From Amycolatopsis umgeniensis (GTDB lineage Bacteria; Actinomycetota; Actinomycetes; Mycobacteriales; Pseudonocardiaceae), in assembly GCF_014205155.1 (NCBI RefSeq), contig NZ_JACHMX010000001.1:8928001-8992000 (forward strand): a DNA stretch of 64,000 bases. Reading direction: 5' to 3'. Positions 33,628 through 42,720 of this stretch are shown here, piece after piece. A program made the position numbers and the translations under genes. Numbering within the stretch: the first letter of the stretch is position 1; the number at the start of each line of letters is the position of its first letter. The notes under the pieces were generated by a model. The model was not told where the DNA came from. It was given only the letters and a program-made list of their open reading frames with translations, and did not search any database.

Positions 33628-34447
33628 AGATACCCTGCACCGCCCCAGCCGCGATCGCCGTGACGATCTTGAACGCTTTCATCGCTTCGGTCATGTCCGG
33701 CGCGTCGAAACCGACCCGCCGCACGCCGATCTGTTCCACCGTCGGGATCACCGCCGCGGCCTGCGCGAGATGGCTCGCGTCGAACTCGACCTCGATCCGG
33801 TGAGGGGTGGTGAACCGCTCGACCCGGCCCGCCCGGTTCATCGCGTCCGCCGCGGCCGAGGACAGCAGTTCGGCGGTCCTGGCGGGCGGGAGGCAAATCG
33901 CGGCGTAGCGGCTGATGCACTCCTTCACCGTGACCAACTCGGCCTCGGGCGCGTAGTCCTGGGCGTCGTCGCAGGCCTTGTCATCACCGGAAACGACCAG
34001 CACCGGGACGCCGTACTCGGCCGCCATCGCGGCGTTGAGCCTGCCTTCGCTGGCGGGGACGTCGTCGAGCCATACGCCGGTGATCTGGTTCTCCAGGTAC
34101 GTATGCGACAGGACGCCGTCGAAACCGGCGCCCGCGTGGTAGCCGAGGAAGACGACGCCGTCCACACCGGTTTCGATGCCTTGCATCATCGAGAGCGGCT
34201 TGTGCCTGCCGGTGAGCATCCGCGCCCGTCCGTCGAGATCCTCGAGCAGGAGATTCCGCTGGGACGAGTGCGCCTCGTTGACCAGCACGTCGGTGGCACC
34301 GGAGTCGAACAGGCCCGCGATGGTGGCGTTGACGTCGCCGGTGAACAGGCGCCGGAATCGTTGCCACTGTTCGGTGCCGGGGATGACGTCCTCGGTCCAG
34401 GTGACGCCGGTGGCGCCCTCCATGTCCGCCGAGATCATGATGCGCAT
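33620..34447 (-). CDS. M55-family D-aminopeptidase (DppA-like)
   Basis: Starting at the ATG at 34447 the 275-aa protein aligns residue for residue with B. subtilis DppA numbering: Asp8 and Glu10 (ISADMEGATG), His60 (NEAHSSQ), His104 (GYHAGAG) and His115 (SHTYLE) all fall at the expected positions. A GTG nine bases further upstream is less likely. DppA is a zinc D-aminopeptidase releasing D-Ala from peptides. The gene is coupled to an M20 peptidase and may serve peptidoglycan-peptide recycling. Confidence 0.92.
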   Translation of the reverse strand: MRIMISADMEGATGVTWTEDVIPGTEQWQRFRRLFTGDVNATIAGLFDSGATDVLVNEAHSSQRNLLLEDLDGRARMLTGRHKPLSMMQGIETGVDGVVFLGYHAGAGFDGVLSHTYLENQITGVWLDDVPASEGRLNAAMAAEYGVPVLVVSGDDKACDDAQDYAPEAELVTVKECISRYAAICLPPARTAELLSSAAADAMNRAGRVERFTTPHRIEVEFDASHLAQAAAVIPTVEQIGVRRVGFDAPDMTEAMKAFKIVTAIAAGAVQGIYG

Positions 34448-34489
34448 GGAGGGCACCCTAACCGAGGCTCTTTGCCCTCGCCGCCGGAA

Positions 34490-35098
34490 TCAGGGCCAGG
34501 AGCCCGAACGCGGATAGACCGCCCAAGCGCGCTCCCAGGCCGCGGCCCGGTGCCGGTTCAGCACCAGCCGGACGGTCCGGTGCAGCAGGACGAGCGCGGC
34601 GACCACCGCGAACCAGAGCCAGAGGCCGACGAGCACCGAATCGAACACGGCGGTGGACGCGGTCCTCGGAGCGGCGGTGAGATCTCCGCGGGCGTCGAGC
34701 CAGATCGGCACGGGCGATCCGGCGGGGCTGCCCGGCGTCGCGAGGACTCCGCCGGTGTGCCGGGCGCCGCGCGAGTCGGTCCAGGCCGCCTCGGTGGTCG
34801 AGTCCTCGGTCCCGACGCTCTCGCTGTCGACGATGCGGACGGGCGCGGCCTTCAGCAGGTACGCGGTGGCGGCCTGACGTCCGGCCGCGTCGGTGGCCGC
34901 CGCGGCCACCTGCCTGCCGTGGTTGGCCGAGCCGACGGCTGCCGCCACGGGGACGGCGAGAAGCGCGGCGAGGATGACGAGTTTGAGGATGAGGGCTTCG
35001 AAGCGGTCCGAACCGCGGGCGAGCGAGTTGTGACCCGGGAAGAGCCGTCGCCTGAACCGGGCGATCGGACCGCTGGACCCGTGCACGAGGAACCCCAT
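34490..35098 (-). CDS. Rv1733c-like two-helix membrane protein
   Basis: The ATG at 35098 gives 202 aa. Two membrane helices flank a large outside loop: about residues 36-57 (ILKLVILAALLAVPVAAAVG) and 160-183 (VLVGLWLWFAVVAALVLLH). The first cytoplasmic part (RRLFPGHNSLARGSDRFE) matches the N-terminal signature I recall for the Rv1733c family of actinobacterial membrane proteins, whose function is unknown. A GTG about 40 bases further upstream is an alternative start. The region immediately upstream is the promoter area of the ABC-F gene. Confidence 0.75.
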   Translation of the reverse strand: MGFLVHGSSGPIARFRRRLFPGHNSLARGSDRFEALILKLVILAALLAVPVAAAVGSANHGRQVAAAATDAAGRQAATAYLLKAAPVRIVDSESVGTEDSTTEAAWTDSRGARHTGGVLATPGSPAGSPVPIWLDARGDLTAAPRTASTAVFDSVLVGLWLWFAVVAALVLLHRTVRLVLNRHRAAAWERAWAVYPRSGSWP

Positions 35099-35208
35099 TC
35101 CCTCAGACCGCGAAAACCTCCGGCTTCGATTCTCGGTCACCGGGGCGCCGCTGTCGCGGTATGGGGACACAGACCACTCTGTGAATCCGTACACAACTTT
35201 AATTCGTT

Positions 35209-35236
35209 TTGCCCGTCCGGGTTCTCTCGCTACCGT
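35209..35236 (+). promoter_or_regulatory. Candidate promoter for the ABC-F leader
   Basis: TTGCCC (35209-35214) and TACCGT (35231-35236) are separated by 16 bp. Transcription would begin at about 35243, making the leader peptide nearly leaderless. The AT-rich ACTTTAATTCGTTT just upstream of the -35 is reminiscent of WhiB7-activated promoters in actinobacteria. Confidence 0.45.
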
Positions 35237-35243
35237 TCTCGCC

Positions 35244-35267
35244 ATGGGGTTCTTCTTCTACCTGTGA
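35244..35267 (+). CDS. Leader peptide MGFFFYL of the ABC-F gene
   Basis: ATG-GGG-TTC-TTC-TTC-TAC-CTG-TGA encodes seven residues rich in aromatic amino acids, 99 bp before the ABC-F start codon. It is followed at once by a strong hairpin. Antibiotic-resistance ABC-F genes are often controlled by a short upstream ORF on which drug-stalled ribosomes prevent terminator formation. The small size precludes any other evidence of coding. Confidence 0.65.
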   Translation: MGFFFYL

Positions 35268-35278
35268 TTCTCGCCTTC

Positions 35279-35321
35279 GACGCGGCCCTGGCGTAGAGCC
35301 TTCGCTCCGCCGGGCCGCGTC
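35279..35321 (+). terminator. Attenuator hairpin between leader peptide and ABC-F gene
   Basis: GACGCGGCCC (35279-35288) pairs perfectly with GGGCCGCGTC (35312-35321); inner GGCG/CGCC and GAG/CTC extend it to about 17 bp. CTTTCC follows. GATTCTCG (35266-35273), overlapping the leader stop, pairs with CGAGAATC (35345-35352), which could extend or compete with this structure next to the AGGAGG of the gene. Confidence 0.7.
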
Positions 35322-35366
35322 TTTCCGCATGTTCTTCTTCCCTGCGAGAATCAGGAGGACGCCCCT

Positions 35367-36972
<1,606 letters not shown>

Positions 36973-36989
<17 letters not shown>

Positions 36990-38346
36990 GAGGTCCGTTC
37001 ACCTTGGCCGGGTTCAGGCAGCTGTTCAGCCCGTCCACGAGTGAGCAGAGTCCGGGTCCGCGCTCGAGCCGGTAGCCCTGCTGAACGCCGCCCGCCGTAA
37101 CTAGTTCCTGGTACGCGGTGACGGCGTCCGTAGGGCGCCGGGTCAGCGTGGGATCGGTGAGAGCGTCCACTGTGTACAGTCCGAACCGGGCGCGGTAGCT
37201 GCCCCATTCGTAGTTGTCGGTGAGGCTCCAGTAGTTGTAGCCGATGAGGTTCATCCCGTCGGCCTTGGCCCGCTGGAGCCAGTACACGGTGTCGCGGACG
37301 TGGTCTCCGCGGGTGTAGTCCGCGTCGCGAAGCCGGCCGTTGTCGGTCGCCATGCCGTTCTCGACGATGTAGAGGGGCAGGCGCGGGAACCGGTTGTGAT
37401 AGCTGCGCAGCGCGTAGTAGATACCCTCGGGCTGGAGCTTCACGTCCCAGAACTTGTCGCTCGCGGCGGCGAACACCGTCCAGTTGTCGATGCTGAGGCC
37501 GTAGTAGTAGTCGATGCCGATGAAGTCGAGTTTGTCCTTGACCTGGTCGAGGAAGAACCAGTCCGCCATCCCGTTGACCCCGGTGATGTAGGCCTGGTTG
37601 CTGGTGACCTTCGAGGTCGGATTGATCTCGTGGATCAGGTCGTAGGCCCGCCGGTGCGCCTGGACGACGTTGGACTGCGCCGCGAAGTACCGCGTGGCGC
37701 TCAGCGCGCCGACCTTCTGCTCGTTCTGGAGGAAGATGAGCGGCTCGTTGAACGTCACCCAGAGGACGTCCTGCCCGGCGTAGCGCTGGACGATCTTCCG
37801 GCTGAACTCCAGCCACGCGTCCGCCGTCCGTGTCTCGGCCCAGCCTCCCTGATCCAGCGCCCAGCCCGGGTAGACCCAGTGGTTGAGCGTGATCATCGGC
37901 GTCATGCCCGCGGCGCGGACCTGCCGGAGCACGTCGTCGTAGAAGGCCAGTTCGGACTCGTCCCACCGGCCGGGAGAGGGCTCGACACGCGCCCATTCGA
38001 TGCCGAAGCGGTAGGTGTTGACGCCGAGCCCGGCCGCCAGGCGGATGTCGTCGGCGTAGCGGTGCCGGAAGTCCACGGAGTCCCGGTACTCGTCGACACC
38101 GTCCTTGCCCGCGGAGCGGTCCACGAACCGCTTCCAGTTGCTGTCCGGGGCACTGCCTTCGGACTGGTAACCCGACGACGCGACACCCCAGTAGAAGTCA
38201 CGGGACCAGTCGTCATCCTGCGATGCGGACGCGTTCACAGCCGAAAGTGTCGCGCATAGTGAGACGGCGACCGCCGAGGCCAGGACCCGGCGTAATCTTC
38301 CCCGATGCTCCGGCCACTTCGTCCATCGTTCACCGGTGTCCGCCAT
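36973..38346 (-). CDS. Secreted GH1-family glycosidase (beta-glucosidase type)
   Basis: The ATG at 38346 gives 457 aa with a likely signal peptide: basic start, then VLASAVAVSLCATLSAVNASA. Acid/base Glu201 (TFNEPL) and nucleophile Glu329 (YIVENGM) identify a complete GH1 enzyme. The early YQSEG replaces the common QIEG. It should cleave beta-glycosides outside the cell. A short C-terminal tail with two cysteines (GLCSLVDGLNSCLNP) is unusual for GH1. The nearby secreted GH5 cellulase suggests plant polysaccharide use, but the genes are not in one operon. Confidence 0.88.
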
Positions 38347-38419
38347 CTTCCGGACGCTAACGTGAGTGAACGGCGTAAACAAGCGGCCGTCCGGGGACTT
38401 CGACGATGACGTTGGGGAG

Positions 38420-39265
38420 ATGATCGACTTGACCGGCAGCACGGTCCGCCATGCCGTCTATCTGCCGCCTTTCGGCCCGTTCGGTGAGCCCGCGGTGCTC
38501 GTCGACCTCGCCGTGCGTGCCGAAGCGGCGGGCTGGGACGGCTTTTTCCTGTGGGATCACGTGGTCGCGGACACCATGCCCATCGCGGATCCGTGGACGA
38601 CGCTCGGCGCGATCGCGCACGCGACCAGCGGCCTGCTGTTCGGTCCGATGATCACGCCGCCCGCCCGGCGCCGCCCGTGGGTGGTCGCCCGGCACGCGTC
38701 GACCGTCAGCCGGCTCTCCGGCGGGCGGCTGATCCTCGGCACCGGGCTCGGTTCGGACGAATCCGGTGACTTCAGCCGTTTCGGTGAGCAGACCGACCTG
38801 CTGACCCGATCGGCGATGTTCGACGAAGGCCTCGACGTCATCCGCGCGATCTGGTCCGGCAGGCGGTTCGACCACGACGGCGCGCACTATCAGGTCGCGC
38901 TCGCCGAGTCCCCGCCCGAACCGTTCCGGATCCCGATCTGGGTGGCGAGTTCCACGGACAATCCGCGCGTGGTGCGGCGGGCGGCGTTGTGCGACGGGAT
39001 CTTCCCGAACCCGGAGGATCACACGCCGACCGCCGAGGAGGTCGCCGATACCCACCGCGCGCTCAGCCTGGCCGGGCTGGAGCCGGGGCGCCTCTTCGAC
39101 GTGGCGATCGCGGGGAACGCGAGCCCGGCGTGGGAAGAGCCGATCAAGGTCGACCTGCCCGCGCTGGGGCAGGCCGGGATGACGTGGTGGATGGAGTCGC
39201 TCATGCACCACGATCCGCTGGAGCTGTCGCAGAAGATCGTGGACGCGGGGCCGCCGCGCTGGTGA
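38420..39265 (+). CDS. LLM-class flavin/F420-dependent oxidoreductase
   Basis: The protein has 281 aa from ATG 38420; GGGGAG directly abuts this codon, so the TTG at 38429 (9-bp spacing) is equally likely. Luciferase-like motifs are VRHAVYLPPFGPFGEP, AEAAGWDGFFLWDHV, VARHASTVSRLSGGRLILGTGLG. These position flavin or F420 in the TIM barrel; actinobacterial relatives mostly use F420. It is divergent from the GH1 gene with only 73 bp between. Substrate unknown. Confidence 0.85.
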   Translation: MIDLTGSTVRHAVYLPPFGPFGEPAVLVDLAVRAEAAGWDGFFLWDHVVADTMPIADPWTTLGAIAHATSGLLFGPMITPPARRRPWVVARHASTVSRLSGGRLILGTGLGSDESGDFSRFGEQTDLLTRSAMFDEGLDVIRAIWSGRRFDHDGAHYQVALAESPPEPFRIPIWVASSTDNPRVVRRAALCDGIFPNPEDHTPTAEEVADTHRALSLAGLEPGRLFDVAIAGNASPAWEEPIKVDLPALGQAGMTWWMESLMHHDPLELSQKIVDAGPPRW

Positions 39266-39315
39266 GCTGGCCGCCTCGGTCGCGGGTGTCTACGGTTGGT
39301 CGCAGGCCCGGACCG

Positions 39316-39328
39316 TGAAGGACTCCTT
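39316..39328. repeat. Family A element TGAAGG-act-CCTT
   Basis: This short imperfect member lies about 50 bp after the LLM oxidoreductase gene and is the first element of the repeat-rich stretch. Confidence 0.5.
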
Positions 39329-39386
39329 GGCGACCCCTGATTTGCTTGGCCACTGGCGTGGCCGGCGGTTGAGCGTGAAGGTTTTG

Positions 39387-39401
39387 GGACGTTGAACGTC
39401 C
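39387..39401. repeat. Family B palindrome GGACGTT-g-AACGTCC
   Basis: Perfect 7-bp arms around one base; the surrounding GAAGGTTTTG and CCAATCTTC extend the symmetry imperfectly. Confidence 0.7.
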
Positions 39402-39490
39402 CCAATCTTCCCCACTCGGGTTGTCTGCCACCGGTCCGCGACTGGATGGATCCGCGCAGCCACCGTCCTCGCGCAGGTCAGACGAAGGTA

Positions 39491-39566
39491 GTGAAGGCCT
39501 CCTTAGCGGGCTTGTGTTTGCTGACCTGCTGGTGTGTGTGGGTCCGGGTGTGGAGGTTTCAGGACG
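39491..39566. repeat. 76-bp dispersed repeat, copy 1
   Basis: This segment is identical at 75 of 76 positions to 61862-61937, 22 kb away. It begins with a family A half element (GTGAAGGCCTCCTTAGCGGG) and ends inside a family B palindrome. Confidence 0.9.
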
Positions 39567-39576
39567 TTGAACGTCC
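39562..39576. repeat. Family B palindrome GGACGTT-g-AACGTCC
   Basis: Same perfect 15-bp core as at 39387-39401, flanked by TTTCA and GGAATG. The corresponding site in the 61.9-kb copy is interrupted after GGACG. Confidence 0.7.
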
Positions 39577-39649
39577 GGAATGTTCCTCGCTCGGTCGTCG
39601 GCCACGAGGTCGTGACCGACACTGCCTCGATCAACCAGGGTGACTCGCG

Positions 39650-39698
39650 CGACGGTGGAGGATTTGGGACGTTGAACGTCCCAAATCCTCCACCGTCG
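39650..39698. repeat. 49-bp perfect palindrome (family B)
   Basis: Two 24-bp arms (39650-39673 and 39675-39698) are exact reverse complements around a single G. The core is GGGACGTTGAACGTCCC, extended by ATTT, GGAGG and CGACGGT. It could extrude as a cruciform or bind a dimeric protein. Confidence 0.9.
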
Positions 39699-39753
39699 AT
39701 CCCCGAACAGATCGAGCCGCCAGCTACGCGCAGGTCAGACGTAGGTAAACAAA

Positions 39754-39798
39754 TGAAGGCCTCCTTACCTACCCTCAGAGTAGGCAAGGAGGCCTTCA
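39754..39798. repeat. Family A long hairpin
   Basis: TGAAGGCCTCCTTACCTAC (39754-39772) pairs at 18 of 19 positions with 39780-39798 around a 7-nt loop. Its arms differ from those at 32079-32133, but pairing is maintained, which suggests selection on structure. Confidence 0.8.
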
Positions 39799-39852
39799 CG
39801 GACTTGTGGATCGCCTCATGAGTCCCGGGCGCATCAGTAGTCACAGCGGCTG

Positions 39853-39875
39853 CGCGTGAAGGCCTCCTTCACGCG
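39853..39875. repeat. Family A palindrome with 10-bp arms
   Basis: CGCGTGAAGG-cct-CCTTCACGCG is perfect apart from the 3-nt centre. It is the last element before the CGNR gene, about 180 bp upstream of its start. Confidence 0.75.
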
Positions 39876-40051
39876 GCTCAGCCGAGGAAACTCGACCTTC
39901 ACACCTTCACGTACTGCGCTCTCTGTCCATAGTGGACTTATGTGCCACTTCCGTTGCTCCAAAAGACTTCATCGCCCTTGTGGCACCACCCGCCTTTGGT
40001 AGCGTCACCGAAGGCATCCTGTGAAGCAGTGATGCCGGGGGAGGGGGCGCG

Positions 40052-40654
40052 ATGGCCGACGAGCCGGACGGGACCAAGCTGGACGGGCACCACGCGATGC
40101 ACCTGGAAACCGGGGTCGCGTTGATCAACGCCTTGACCGGAAGTCACGTCCACGGCAGGCCGAAACCCGCTCTCGGTGGTCACGATCTCGTCCTCGCCGC
40201 CGTCGAAGCGCTCGGCGACGCCCGATCCGGGAACGGCCGGGTCGATCTCCTCGCGGCGGAACGGTTGCGAAATCTCGCGTCGCGGTTGCGGGAGATCATC
40301 GAGTCGCTTTCTCGCAGCGAGCACGACCAGGCGGCCGGATTGCTCAATCGGATGCTCGTCGACAGCAAGGCCCGGCCGTACCTGCACCGCCACGACGAAC
40401 AGTCGTGGCATCTGCATTTCCACAGCCCCGAGGCCGACCTCGTCCAGCAGTGGGCGGCCGGGCTCGCGGTGTCGGTGGCCGCGGCGTTCGGCGAGCACAT
40501 CCCGCATCGGGTCGGGCTGTGCGCGGCGCCGAGATGCGATCAGGTGTACATCGACGCGAGTCAGGCGCAGATCAAGCGATTCTGTGGTTTGGCCTGCCAG
40601 AATCGGGTGAAGGCCGCCGCGTATCGCGCCCGCGCGCGGCGGTCAGAGTCGTGA
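40052..40654 (+). CDS. CGNR zinc-finger/ABATE-domain protein
   Basis: The 200-aa protein has a helical ABATE-like N-terminal domain and a C-terminal zinc finger: GLCAAPRCDQVYIDASQAQIKRF-CGLACQNRVKAAAYRAR, where four cysteines (C-x5-C and C-x3-C) should bind zinc and the basic helix bind DNA. The canonical CGNR reads CQNR here. Such proteins are presumed stress-related transcriptional regulators. ATG 40052 is preceded by a GGGGGAGGGGG purine tract. The 3' end overlaps the convergent PIG-L gene by 12 bp. Confidence 0.85.
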   Translation: MADEPDGTKLDGHHAMHLETGVALINALTGSHVHGRPKPALGGHDLVLAAVEALGDARSGNGRVDLLAAERLRNLASRLREIIESLSRSEHDQAAGLLNRMLVDSKARPYLHRHDEQSWHLHFHSPEADLVQQWAAGLAVSVAAAFGEHIPHRVGLCAAPRCDQVYIDASQAQIKRFCGLACQNRVKAAAYRARARRSES

Positions 40655-41395
40655 GCCGGGCGGCGTCGCGTCGATGTACCACTCGCGGTTGAACACCAGG
40701 CCGAAGAGCGGCGCGGGAAGCCGGGTCACGACGCGCATCAGTGGCGCCAGCCTGCCGTTTCCCCGCACCTGCGAGGAATGAGCGGCGATCGCCGCCTGTT
40801 TCTGGCGTGCGAAGCGCCGGATGTCGAAGGTGTGGGTGATCTCGGATCGGGCGCTGTAGGCACGGAGAAGCGCGTCGACGTCGTAGCGGAACGGGATCCG
40901 CGAAAGGCGCACGATCCGCACCAGACGTGCGACGGCGTCGCGGGGGATGGTCGCTTCCAGCAGCCGGACGCCGTCGGCGAGTTCGGCCGCCCGTCTGCCG
41001 ACCTCGTGCACCTTGACGTGGTCGCGGTGGCCGTAGCCGCCATTGCGGTCGTAGCTCAGCAGCACGGACGCGCTTTCCTCCCGGAGGATCGCCACGAGTC
41101 GTGCGGCCGCCTCGTCGGTGCTCGCGCGCACGAAGCGGACCCAGCCCGGCGGGTCCGGGTAGAGGATCGCGCCGTGGCCGCTTCCGGCGTAGCCGAGGTG
41201 CACGACCCGCGCGACGCCGAGAACCTTCGCGCTCGCGTCGAGTTCGGCCCGGCGCGACGCGTCGACGCCCTTCATGTCGATGGTGGCGACGACCAGGACG
41301 ACGCGGTGCCCGTCCGCAGCGGCTCGGGCGAGGGTGCCGCCGGTCAGCAGCGCTTCGTCGTCGGGGTGCGCGTGGAAGGCCACGATGGTCGTCAC
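40643..41395 (-). CDS. PIG-L-family deacetylase (LmbE-like)
   Basis: From GTG 41395 the protein has 250 aa and begins VTTIVAFHAHPDDEALLTGG; His8, Asp12 and related residues of the HPDDE motif (His10-Glu14) bind zinc. A second metal His occurs in GYGHRDHVKVH. The family includes mycothiol enzymes MshB and Mca and antibiotic N-deacetylases that cleave N-acyl-glucosamine compounds. It lacks features I would use to call it MshB, so the substrate is left open. An in-frame ATG at 41437 is less likely since the HPDD motif usually lies near the start. Confidence 0.88.
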   Translation of the reverse strand: MTTIVAFHAHPDDEALLTGGTLARAAADGHRVVLVVATIDMKGVDASRRAELDASAKVLGVARVVHLGYAGSGHGAILYPDPPGWVRFVRASTDEAAARLVAILREESASVLLSYDRNGGYGHRDHVKVHEVGRRAAELADGVRLLEATIPRDAVARLVRIVRLSRIPFRYDVDALLRAYSARSEITHTFDIRRFARQKQAAIAAHSSQVRGNGRLAPLMRVVTRLPAPLFGLVFNREWYIDATPPGSRL

Positions 41396-41477
41396 GCTCC
41401 GAGCATGCCCGAGGTCGCCGAAACAGTCGGTGGTCAAGGCTTGACCGTCCGTCGATCCCGTGGGTAATCTCTCCTTT

Positions 41478-41504
41478 ACTTTCCAATAGTAAGGAAAGTT
41501 TCCT
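41478..41504. promoter_or_regulatory. Nested palindromes upstream of the GH5 cellulase
   Basis: ACTTTCC (41478-41484) and GGAAAGT (41493-41499) form a perfect dyad, and AGGAAAGTTTCCT (41492-41504) is a perfect 13-bp palindrome overlapping it. AT-rich TTTAA follows. Similar GGAAAGTTTCC sites precede secreted glycosidase genes in streptomycetes, where ROK-family repressors bind (from memory). Confidence 0.5.
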
Positions 41505-41572
41505 ATTTAATCCCGCCGCCCTGACCGTCGGCGCACCAACGCCGGTGCCGTCGACGCGAGAGGAGAAGCCGA

Positions 41573-42652
41573 ATGCGTTGGGACAAGATCCGTCTCCGGG
41601 TGACGGCCGCCTTGGCCGCCGGACTGCTGGCCCCGATCGCCACCGCGAGCACCTCGATGGCGAACGAGACCCCGGCAGGACCCGCAACGCAGGCAGCCGC
41701 CGCGCTGCCGCCGGGCAGTCCGGCGGCGATCAACGGACAGCTGAAGGTCTGCGGCCTCCAGCTCTGCAACTCCGCGGGCAAGCCGATCCAGCTGCGTGGC
41801 ATGAGCACCCACGGAATCCAGTGGTACAGCCAATGTGTGAAGACCGCTTCGCTCGACGCGCTGGCGAACGACTGGAAGGCCGACGTCCTCCGGATCTCGA
41901 TGTACATCCAGGAAGGCGGTTACGAGACCAACCCGCGCAAGTTCACCGACATGGTGCACGGGTACATCGAAGAAGCCACCAAACGCGGGCTGTACGCCCT
42001 GGTCGACTGGCATCAGCTCACCCCCGGTGACCCGAACGCGAACCTCAGCCGCGCCAAGACGTTCTTCACCGAGATCGCCCAGCGGCACAAGGACAAGACC
42101 AACATCATCTACGACATCGCCAACGAGCCGAACAACGTCAGCTGGGATCGCGTCCGCAGCTACGCGGAGCAGATGATCCCGGTCATCCGCGCCCAGGACG
42201 CCGACGGCGTCGTGCTCGTGGGCACCCACGGATGGGGCTCGCTCGGCATCTCCGACGGCCGTGACGAGACCGACGTCATCAACAACCCGGTGCGTGCGAG
42301 CAACTTCATGTACACGTTCCACTTCTACGCGGCGTCGCACAAAACCGAGTACTTCAACGCGCTGACCCGGGCCGCGAGCAAGATCCCGCTGTTCGTGACC
42401 GAGTTCGGCACCCAGACCGCCAGCGGTGACGGCGGGAACGACTTCACCAACTCCCAGAAGTACCTGGACTTCCTGGCGTCGAAGAAGATCAGCTGGACCA
42501 ACTGGAACTTCTCCGACGACAATCGTTCGGGCGCGGTGTTCAAACCCGGCACCTGTTCGGGCAGTTCGTTCACCGGCACGGCTCCGCTGAAGCCCGCCGG
42601 CGTCTGGATCCGGGACCGCATCCGCACCGCGGACAACTTCCCGACCTCCTGA
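41573..42652 (+). CDS. Secreted GH5-family endoglucanase (cellulase)
   Basis: The 359-aa protein has a signal peptide (RLRVTAALAAGLLAPIATAS, cleavage likely near residues 26-31) and a GH5 catalytic domain. Acid/base Glu185 lies in IIYDIANEPN and nucleophile Glu277 in LFVTEFGT. The N-terminal VCGLQLCNSAGKPIQLRGMSTHG is typical of GH5_2 cellulases. No carbohydrate-binding module is present. It hydrolyses beta-1,4-glucan outside the cell. Nested palindromes upstream suggest repression by a sugar-responsive regulator. It is followed by a strong hairpin. Confidence 0.93.
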   Translation: MRWDKIRLRVTAALAAGLLAPIATASTSMANETPAGPATQAAAALPPGSPAAINGQLKVCGLQLCNSAGKPIQLRGMSTHGIQWYSQCVKTASLDALANDWKADVLRISMYIQEGGYETNPRKFTDMVHGYIEEATKRGLYALVDWHQLTPGDPNANLSRAKTFFTEIAQRHKDKTNIIYDIANEPNNVSWDRVRSYAEQMIPVIRAQDADGVVLVGTHGWGSLGISDGRDETDVINNPVRASNFMYTFHFYAASHKTEYFNALTRAASKIPLFVTEFGTQTASGDGGNDFTNSQKYLDFLASKKISWTNWNFSDDNRSGAVFKPGTCSGSSFTGTAPLKPAGVWIRDRIRTADNFPTS

Positions 42653-42674
42653 TCCCGGCAGCGCGCAGGTCATG

Positions 42675-42711
42675 GGGTCCTCTCAGGACGAAATCCGTCC
42701 TGAGAGGACCC
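42675..42711. terminator. Bidirectional terminator between GH5 and sigma factor genes
   Basis: GGGTCCTCTCAGGACG (42675-42690) is the exact reverse complement of 42696-42711 with a 5-nt loop AAATC. It sits between two convergent genes. TCTTG follows on the plus strand. Confidence 0.8.
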
Positions 42712-42720
42712 TCTTGACGC

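Larger units (their letters stand above)
39266..40051. other. 786-bp gene-free stretch dense in palindromic repeats
   Basis: No ORF here looks like a gene; the open frames are made by repeats. It holds family A elements (39316-39328, 39491-39505, 39754-39798, 39853-39875) and family B elements (39387-39401, 39562-39576, 39650-39698). CAGGTCAGACG-AAGGTA and CAGGTCAGACGTAGGTA (near 39475 and 39731) are a further short direct repeat. Confidence 0.75.

Noticed and set aside
39650..39698. ParB binding site (parS) interpretation of the palindrome
   Set aside because: The core GGGACGTTGAACGTCCC does not match the TGTTTCACGTGAAACA consensus and no par genes are near.
39392..39821. Small open frames in the 39-kb repeat stretch
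   Set aside because: They arise from palindromic repeats without stops and lack codon bias or ribosome binding sites.
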